NCBI RefSeq assembly: GCF_002813375.1
Contig: NZ_PHUJ01000003.1
Coordinates: 4,960,001-5,024,000 of the forward strand
Reading direction: 5' to 3'
DNA: 64,000 bases
Origin: Pseudonocardia alni
GTDB taxonomy: Bacteria > Actinomycetota > Actinomycetes > Mycobacteriales > Pseudonocardiaceae
The stretch's first letter is position 1, and the number at the start of each line of letters is the position of its first letter. The position numbers and the translations under genes are program-made. Shown piece by piece: positions 58,647 through 64,000 of this stretch. Below the pieces are notes generated by a model. That model was not told the origin of the DNA. It worked only from the letters and a program-made list of their open reading frames with translations, and did no database searches.

Positions 58647-59666
58647 TCAGCCGGTGGCGGCGATCTTCTCCAGCGACGGCCGCAGCTGGTCGATCAGCCA
58701 CCCGGTGGAGACCACGTTGGGGGCCTGCAGGGCGACGGCCTGGTCGAGGGTGAGGGCGGTGTAGGTGCCGTCACGGACCGCGCGCACCCGCCGGACCAGC
58801 TCGTTGCCCTCGAACGTGGCGCGGTCACCGGCGGCGGCGAAGGTCATCAGGAGCAGATCGGCCTCGGAGAGCCGGGAGACCTCCTCGTAGGAGACGCCGA
58901 CGGTCCCGGGGGCCAGCGCGTCCGACGCCGGTGCGGACCGGAAGGACTCCGGGACCTGCAGGCCCAGCGACCGCATGAACACCGTCGACAGGTTCTGCTC
59001 GCCGACGACCATCGGCAGCACCTCGCCGCGGGCCTGTCCGTAGAGGTAGGTCTTCCCCACGAGGCCGGGCAACCGGTCGCGGACCTCGGCGACCCGTCGG
59101 TCCGCGTCACCGATGAGCTCCTCGACCTCGGCCTCCCGGCCCAGTGCCCGGCCGATCAGGCGCGCGTCGTCCTGCATGGGGGAGCCGTAGAGCGTCCGCG
59201 GGTAGACCACGGTCGGCGCGATCCGGGCGAGCCGGTCGTAGGTCGCCCGGTCGGCGATCTGGTAAGCGCTCGTCGCGAGGATCAGGTCCGGCCGGAAGGC
59301 GGCGATCTGCTCCGGGTCGACGGTCGTCTGCTCGGCCGGGATCGACAGCACCTCGGCGGGGAGCGGGGCGAGGTAGGGAAGGTGCGGGGTGGACCCGGCC
59401 GGGTTCCGTACCGCACCGACGACGGGGGCACCGAGCGTCTGCGCCACCGCGAGGTCGTTCGCGCCGAGCGCGACCACCCGGGTCGGCGGCGCCGGGACCG
59501 TCGTCTCCCCGAACGCGTGGGTCAGCGTGACCGGGAAGGTGCCGTCGCCGGTGCCGGCCGGGGCGGGTGCGGGGGCGGCCGCCGGCCCGCCGCACCCGGC
59601 GAGCAGCAGCACGGCGGCGAGGACGACGACGAGGACCGGGATCCGACGGGCCTGGCTCTGCGACAT
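58647..59666 (-). CDS. Iron-siderophore ABC transporter substrate-binding lipoprotein
   Basis: A 339-residue lipoprotein of the FepB/FhuD type. The signal peptide VLVVVLAAVLLLAGC ends in the lipobox LAGC, followed by a Pro/Ala-rich linker. The periplasmic-binding fold has PPTRVVALGANDLAVAQTLG, AAFRPDLILATSAYQIADRA and WLIDQLRPSLEKI. It would capture ferric siderophore at the cell surface; no permease or ATPase gene is in the window. GAGGAG precedes ATG 59666. An IdeR/DtxR-type iron box lies 19 bp upstream. Confidence 0.9.
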   Translation of the reverse strand: MSQSQARRIPVLVVVLAAVLLLAGCGGPAAAPAPAPAGTGDGTFPVTLTHAFGETTVPAPPTRVVALGANDLAVAQTLGAPVVGAVRNPAGSTPHLPYLAPLPAEVLSIPAEQTTVDPEQIAAFRPDLILATSAYQIADRATYDRLARIAPTVVYPRTLYGSPMQDDARLIGRALGREAEVEELIGDADRRVAEVRDRLPGLVGKTYLYGQARGEVLPMVVGEQNLSTVFMRSLGLQVPESFRSAPASDALAPGTVGVSYEEVSRLSEADLLLMTFAAAGDRATFEGNELVRRVRAVRDGTYTALTLDQAVALQAPNVVSTGWLIDQLRPSLEKIAATG

Positions 59667-59684
59667 GCACACTCCTCGATGAGA

Positions 59685-59703
59685 TCAGGTCTGCCTAACC
59701 TAA
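59685..59703 (-). promoter_or_regulatory. IdeR/DtxR iron box
   Basis: On the reverse strand TTAGGTTAGGCAGACCTGA matches the 19-bp consensus TTAGGTTAGGCTAACCTAA at 16 positions. It sits over the promoter of the siderophore-binding protein gene, so iron should repress it. Confidence 0.75.
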
Positions 59704-59732
59704 CCTGCTGGAGTGTCGTCGTCACGACGCGG

Positions 59733-61844
59733 TCAGCCGTCGACGGCCAGCACGAGCGGCAGCACCTCCGGAGCCCCGGCCCGCCGCAGCGCCCGCGCGG
59801 CGACCGTCATCGTCCAGCCCGAGTCGACGACGTCGTCGACCAGCAGCACCGGCCCGTCCACCCCGGACAGGTCCGGCACGGTCGCGCTGTCGAGCCCCTC
59901 CCACACCGCGGCCAGGCGCTGGGCGGAGTTCTCGGTCGCCGCGGGGCGCTCGCCGGCGGGGGACAGGGTGCCGAGCAGCGGCAGCCTGCCGATCTCGGCG
60001 ATCCGCCGGGCGAGGTGGTCGAGCTGGTGCGGGCGGGTGCGTGAGCCGATCCCGACCACGCCCACCGGGCGCTGTTCCCAGCCCCACCCGGCGAGCACCC
60101 GGACCAGCGCGTCGAGCACGTCGGCCGGCACCGGGTCGTCGCCGCCGGTCACGAGCTCGCGCAGCCGGGTGCCCCACCCGATGTCGGACAGCCGTCCGAT
60201 CGCCCGGCCGGACGCGGCCTGCTCGCCCGCGCCGATCCTCCCGGACAGCGGGACCCCGATGTCCTTCATCCCGGACGGCCACATCTTCCGCGGCGCGACC
60301 TCGATCCCGGGCCGGGTCAGGCGCTCGGCGGCGGCCTGCTCGCCGTCGGCGGACACCTCGTCGGACCAGACGGTGCCGGTGCAGGTGTCGCAGCGCCCGC
60401 ACGGCGTCGGGTCCGGGTCGTCGAGCTGGCGGCGCAGGAACACCAGCCGGCACTCGGTGGTCGCGATGTAGTCGAGCATCGCCTGCTGCTCGGACCGGCG
60501 GGCGGAGTTCACGCGCTCGTGTCGCTCGGTGTCGTAGACCCACTCCCGGCCGGTCGCGACCCAGCCGCCCTTGACCCGCTTCGCGGCGCCGTCGGCGTCG
60601 AGGACCTTGAGCAGCATCTCCAGCCGGGTGCGGGACAGGTCGACCCGGGTCTCGATCGAGGCAGTGGACTGCGGCCGGTCCGACAGCACGGCGAGGGTCT
60701 GGCGGACCAGCGGCTCGGGCGGGAACGCCAGCGACGCGAAGTAGGCCCAGATGTCGCGGTCCTCGCGGCCGGGCAGCAGCACCACCTCGGCCCGGTCCAA
60801 GGCACGCCCGGCACGACCGATCTGCTGGTAGTAGGCGACCGGCGAGGCGGGCGCGCCGAGGTGCACGACGAACCCGAGGTCGGGCTTGTCGAAGCCCATG
60901 CCCAGCGCGGAGGTCGCGACCAGGGCCTTCACCCGGTTCTCCATCAGGTCGGACTCGGCGGCCAGGCGGTCCTCGGGGTCGGTGCGCCCGGAGTAGGAGC
61001 GCACGGCGACACCGCGCTCGCGCAGGAACTCGGCGACGTCGTCGGCCGCCTGGACGGTGAGCGTGTACACGATCCCGGCGCCGGGCATCTCGTCGAGCCT
61101 GGCCGCGAGCCAGGCCAGCCGCCGCGCCGGGCTCGGGAGCCGGACCACCGCCAGGCGCAGCGACTCGCGGTCCAGCGAGCCGCGCAGGACCAGGGTGTCC
61201 TGCTGGTCGCGCCCCATGCCGAGCTGCTCGGACACGTCGGTGACGACCCGGTCGTTCGCCGTCGCCGTGGTCGCCAGCACCGGGATCCCCGACGGCAGCT
61301 CGGCGATCAGCGTGCGCAGCCGCCGGTAGTCCGGGCGGAAGTCGTGGCCCCAGTCGGAGACGCAGTGCGCCTCGTCGACCACCAGCATCCCCGCGCTCGC
61401 CGCCAACTCCGGCAGCACCCGGTCCCGGAAGTCGGGGTTGTTGAGCCGCTCCGGGGACACGAGCAGCACGTCGACGTCGCCGTTCGCGATGTCGGCGTAG
61501 ACCGCGTCCCACTCGTCGGCGTTCGCCGAGTTCACCGTGACCGCCACGATCCCGGAGCGGATCGCGGCGTCGATCTGGTTGCGCATCAGCGCCAGCAGCG
61601 GCGACACGATCACCGTCGGCCCGGCGCCCTGAGCGCGCAGCAGCGCGGTCGCCACGAAGTAGACCGCGGACTTGCCCCAGCCGGTGCGCTGCACGACCAG
61701 CGCGCGGCGGTGCTGGGCGACGAGCGCCTCGATCGCCCTCCACTGGTCCTCGCGCAGCCGGGCCTGCGGGCCGGCCAGCTGCTGCAGGACGGTCTCGGCG
61801 CGCTCGCGCAGGTCGGTGCTCGATGCGGTGGTCACGGCGCCCAT
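59733..61844 (-). CDS. RecQ family DNA helicase fused to a phosphoribosyltransferase-like domain
   Basis: A 703-residue protein. The helicase core has RTGWGKSAVYF (motif I), VVDEAHCVSDWGHDFRPDYRRL (motif II, DEAH), ATTATAND and VAYYQQIGRAGRA (motif VI). The RecQ zinc-binding region ends in CGRCDTC (about 485). There is no clear HRDC domain. Instead the last 200 residues contain GPVLLVDDVVDSGWTM, the PRPP-binding motif of type I phosphoribosyltransferases (ComF-like). RecQ unwinds DNA in repair; the role of the PRTase part is unknown. ATG 61844 was chosen, GTG 61835 is possible. Confidence 0.88.
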   Translation of the reverse strand: MGAVTTASSTDLRERAETVLQQLAGPQARLREDQWRAIEALVAQHRRALVVQRTGWGKSAVYFVATALLRAQGAGPTVIVSPLLALMRNQIDAAIRSGIVAVTVNSANADEWDAVYADIANGDVDVLLVSPERLNNPDFRDRVLPELAASAGMLVVDEAHCVSDWGHDFRPDYRRLRTLIAELPSGIPVLATTATANDRVVTDVSEQLGMGRDQQDTLVLRGSLDRESLRLAVVRLPSPARRLAWLAARLDEMPGAGIVYTLTVQAADDVAEFLRERGVAVRSYSGRTDPEDRLAAESDLMENRVKALVATSALGMGFDKPDLGFVVHLGAPASPVAYYQQIGRAGRALDRAEVVLLPGREDRDIWAYFASLAFPPEPLVRQTLAVLSDRPQSTASIETRVDLSRTRLEMLLKVLDADGAAKRVKGGWVATGREWVYDTERHERVNSARRSEQQAMLDYIATTECRLVFLRRQLDDPDPTPCGRCDTCTGTVWSDEVSADGEQAAAERLTRPGIEVAPRKMWPSGMKDIGVPLSGRIGAGEQAASGRAIGRLSDIGWGTRLRELVTGGDDPVPADVLDALVRVLAGWGWEQRPVGVVGIGSRTRPHQLDHLARRIAEIGRLPLLGTLSPAGERPAATENSAQRLAAVWEGLDSATVPDLSGVDGPVLLVDDVVDSGWTMTVAARALRRAGAPEVLPLVLAVDG

Positions 61845-61943
61845 GGTGGACCCGACCCCCGACAACGACCCGACGCGGGCCGCCGGGGTGTGAGCCGGGC
61901 CACCCGTCCGACGCGCGGCGGGCCGGGCGTGCAGGATGATCGC

Positions 61944-62837
61944 GTGTCGTCCGACAGCCCCGCCCACCGCCCGGTCTTCGGCTCCGTGGCGGACGTGACC
62001 GCCCGGCTCGCCGACGCCGGCTACCTGGCCTCGACCGCCGTCGCGACGACGGTGTTCCTCGCGGACCGGCTCGGCAAGCCGCTGCTCGTCGAGGGCCCCG
62101 CAGGCGTCGGTAAGACCGAGCTGGCCAAGGCCGTGGCCGCGGCGACGGAGTCCGGGCTGGTCCGCCTGCAGTGCTACGAGGGCATCGACGAGGCCCGCGC
62201 GCTCTACGAGTGGAACCACGCCAAGCAGCTGCTGCGGATCACCGCCGGTCAGCGCGGTGACGACGGCGCGGACTGGGACGCCACCCGCGACGACGTGTTC
62301 TCCGAGGAGTTCCTGCTCCCGCGCCCGCTGCTCACCGCGATCCGGCGCACCGACCCGACCGTGCTGCTGATCGACGAGATCGACAAGGCCGACGTCGAGG
62401 TCGAGGGCCTGCTGCTGGAGGTCCTGTCCGACTTCCAGGTCTCCATCCCCGAGCTGGGCACGGTCACCGCGAACCGGCGCCCGTTCGTGCTGCTGACCTC
62501 GAACTCCACCCGTGAGCTGTCCGAGGCGCTCAAGCGCCGCTGCCTGTTCCTGCACCTGGACTTCCCCGACGCCGACCTGGAGCGGCGGATCGTGCTCACC
62601 CGCGTCCCGGAGCTGACCGAGCAGCTCACCGACGCCCTGGTGCGCACCGTGCGGGTGCTGCGCGCGATGGAGCTGCGCAAGGCCCCCAGCGTCGCCGAGA
62701 CGATCGACTGGGGCCGCACCCTGCTCGCCCTGGGCCTCGACACCCTCGACGACGACGCCGTCCGCGCCACCCTCGGTGTCGTGCTGAAGCACCGCTCGGA
62801 CGCCGACAAGGCCGCCGCCGAGCTGCGGCTGAACTGA
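61944..62837 (+). CDS. MoxR family AAA+ ATPase
   Basis: A 297-residue AAA+ ATPase. Walker A is EGPAGVGKTELAKA (about 50), RLQCYEGIDEARALYEWNHAKQLL is typical of the CoxD/MoxR subgroup, Walker B is VLLIDEIDKAD, and LLTSNSTRELSEALKRRCLFL is the sensor and arginine-finger region. Such ATPases usually work with a VWA-domain protein to mature metalloenzymes, but no VWA gene follows. CAGGAT at 61932-61937 ends 6 bp before GTG 61944, so it is probably leaderless. Confidence 0.92.
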   Translation: MSSDSPAHRPVFGSVADVTARLADAGYLASTAVATTVFLADRLGKPLLVEGPAGVGKTELAKAVAAATESGLVRLQCYEGIDEARALYEWNHAKQLLRITAGQRGDDGADWDATRDDVFSEEFLLPRPLLTAIRRTDPTVLLIDEIDKADVEVEGLLLEVLSDFQVSIPELGTVTANRRPFVLLTSNSTRELSEALKRRCLFLHLDFPDADLERRIVLTRVPELTEQLTDALVRTVRVLRAMELRKAPSVAETIDWGRTLLALGLDTLDDDAVRATLGVVLKHRSDADKAAAELRLN

Positions 62838-62983
62838 ACGGCCCAGTCACGCACCGCTGATCGGCTGTCAAGGTCTGCACCCCTATGGAGTGAAGATCGG
62901 ATCGATCGGGGCACCGGGCGTAACCGGGACGCGTGGCGCGAGTTGTCCCGGTTACACGCTCCCCAGCGACCGGAGGTCCACCG

Positions 62984-63856
62984 ATGACCGCCCTCCCGGA
63001 ACTGCCCCGCACCGCCGGCCGCCTGCTGCGCGCCGGACTGGCCGCCGGCGCCGTGCTCGCGCTCGGGCTCGCCACCGCCGGCACCGCGTCGGCGCAGGAC
63101 GGCGCCCCGGACGCCGGCGTGCACCCGGGGGTCATGACCCGTACCGGACCCGAGGGTGCGCAGTGCACCGCGAACTTCGTCTTCACCGACGGGTCCGCGA
63201 CCTACCTGGGGCAGGCCGCGCACTGCGCGGGCACCGGCGGATCCACCGAGGTGGACGGGTGCGAGGCCGGGTCGCTCCCGCTCGGCACCCCGGTCGAGGT
63301 CGAGGGCGCCGCCGCACCGGGCCGGCTCGTGTACTCCTCCTGGCTGAGCATGCAGGAGCGGGGCGAGACCGACCCGGAGACCTGCCGGTTCAACGACTTC
63401 GCGCTGGTCGAGCTCAGCCCGGACGACGCCGCTCGCACGAGCCCCACGGTGCCGTTCTACGGCGGCCCGACCGGGGTGGCCGCCGACGGCGTCGCGACCG
63501 GCGGGATCGTCTACGGCTACGGCAACTCCTCGCTGCGCCAGGGCGTGCGCGCGCTGAAGCCGAAGACCGGCACCTCGACCGGTACCGGGGGCGGCGGCTG
63601 GACGCACACCGTCGTCACCGTCCCGCCCGGCGTGCCCGGTGACTCCGGCTCGGGCTACCTGACCGCCGACGGCCGCGCCCTCGGCGTCCTCTCGACGCTG
63701 AACCTGGCTCCGGCTCCCGGCACGAACGGCATCAGCGACCTGCGGAAGATCCTCGACTACGCCAACGGCCCCGGCGGCCACGGCGGAGCACTGCGCCTGG
63801 TCGAGGGCGACCGTCCCTTCACCCCGCAGCCGGTGCCGATCGACCCCGCCTTCTAG
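62984..63856 (+). CDS. Secreted trypsin-like (S1) serine protease
   Basis: A 290-residue exported protein. The signal peptide LLRAGLAAGAVLALGLATAG ends near TASAQDG. The catalytic His is in QAAHCAG, an Asp is in FNDFALVEL and the Ser is in PGDSGSGYLT, the S1 order. Two Cys pairs may form disulfides. CGGAGG precedes the ATG. The fold resembles actinobacterial chymotrypsin-like proteases without a long propeptide. It stands alone, followed by a hairpin. Confidence 0.85.
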   Translation: MTALPELPRTAGRLLRAGLAAGAVLALGLATAGTASAQDGAPDAGVHPGVMTRTGPEGAQCTANFVFTDGSATYLGQAAHCAGTGGSTEVDGCEAGSLPLGTPVEVEGAAAPGRLVYSSWLSMQERGETDPETCRFNDFALVELSPDDAARTSPTVPFYGGPTGVAADGVATGGIVYGYGNSSLRQGVRALKPKTGTSTGTGGGGWTHTVVTVPPGVPGDSGSGYLTADGRALGVLSTLNLAPAPGTNGISDLRKILDYANGPGGHGGALRLVEGDRPFTPQPVPIDPAF

Positions 63857-63874
63857 GCGGAGGACCCCCGCGGT

Positions 63875-64000
63875 GTGGGACCGCGGTGCACCCCGGCGCT
63901 CCGGTCGTGGCTCGGCGGCTCGACCGGAGCGCCGGTGTACGTGCTCCGCGACGACTCGGGCGGGGTCGACGCCGTCCGCACCCGGCACCCGGACCCGGGC
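63875..64000 (+). CDS. Possible start of a gene at the right edge (doubtful)
   Basis: From a GTG at 63875 an open frame with strong third-position GC runs to the window end (GSTGAPVYVLRDDSGGVDAV). However, a 15-bp palindrome lies inside it and no clear ribosome-binding site exists. It may be the beginning of a real gene or just GC-rich spacer. No family recognised. Confidence 0.25.
   Translation, partial: MGPRCTPALRSWLGGSTGAPVYVLRDDSGGVDAVRTRHPDPG
63893..63935 (+). terminator. Hairpin after the serine protease gene
   Basis: Arms 63893-63907 and 63921-63935 are 15-bp perfect inverted repeats with a 13-nt loop, about 40 bp after the protease stop codon. Confidence 0.55.

Overview
The window is about 64 kb of very GC-rich actinobacterial chromosome. 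Gene content and order point to the Pseudonocardiaceae, most like Pseudonocardia. This is inferred from conserved neighbourhoods (tig-clpP1-clpP2-clpX; valS-folC-DUF4233-ndk; B12-radical SAM, DUF2344, RNase E, rplU, rpmA, obgE, proB), from a mycothiol-type DinB/MDMPI protein, from F420-type oxidoreductases and from many leaderless start codons. Most of the window is housekeeping DNA. I saw no phage, insertion sequence, CRISPR array, tRNA or rRNA.

Layout. 0-4 kb: edge-truncated DinB-like gene, NYN-LOTUS RNA-binding protein, a DUF2188/LEA-like stress protein under a sigma-F/B-type promoter, a DoxX membrane protein and a small acidic protein. 4-10 kb: gltBD. 10-13.6 kb: FhuF-like Fe-S protein, then an envelope-stress island (sigma factor, zinc-finger/Asp23 fusion, Asp23 protein, CsbD, another Asp23-like protein). 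13.7-18.3 kb: trigger factor and the ClpXP protease. 18.4-26 kb: OFA-family MFS transporter with its small subunit, PhoD phosphatase, a second MFS carrier, a PPOX-fold protein, a cysteine-protease-like orphan and a frameshifted Tat-lipoprotein formamidase. 26-36.8 kb: valS, folC, DUF4233, ndk, a GNAT gene, a TspO-like membrane protein, dapA and a single-chain acyl-CoA carboxylase. 36.8-40 kb: MerR regulator divergent from a DesA3-type desaturase and its reductase. 40-42.2 kb: a decaying patch with gene remnants. 42.3-52.7 kb: radical SAM to proB. 52.7-64 kb: PCMT-like methyltransferase, a lipoprotein pair, an AfsR/SARP regulator, a deazaflavin-type reductase, a siderophore-binding lipoprotein under an iron box, a RecQ-phosphoribosyltransferase fusion, a MoxR ATPase and a secreted serine protease.

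How the genes work together. gltBD assimilates ammonium. tig and clpP1P2X form the folding/proteolysis module, with a possible ClgR operator before clpP1. The carboxylase and the desaturase/reductase pair belong to lipid metabolism. The 42-53 kb block concerns RNA processing and ribosome assembly. The most interesting regulatory signals are 11-bp-spaced heptamer repeats before the lipoprotein pair next to the SARP gene, an IdeR/DtxR-type iron box, inverted repeats between the MerR gene and the reductase gene, and about 16 start codons placed 6-8 bp after a -10-like hexamer. No wholly new system is demonstrated. The Asp23 stress island, the SARP-lipoprotein pair and the RecQ-PRTase fusion are the best candidates for follow-up.
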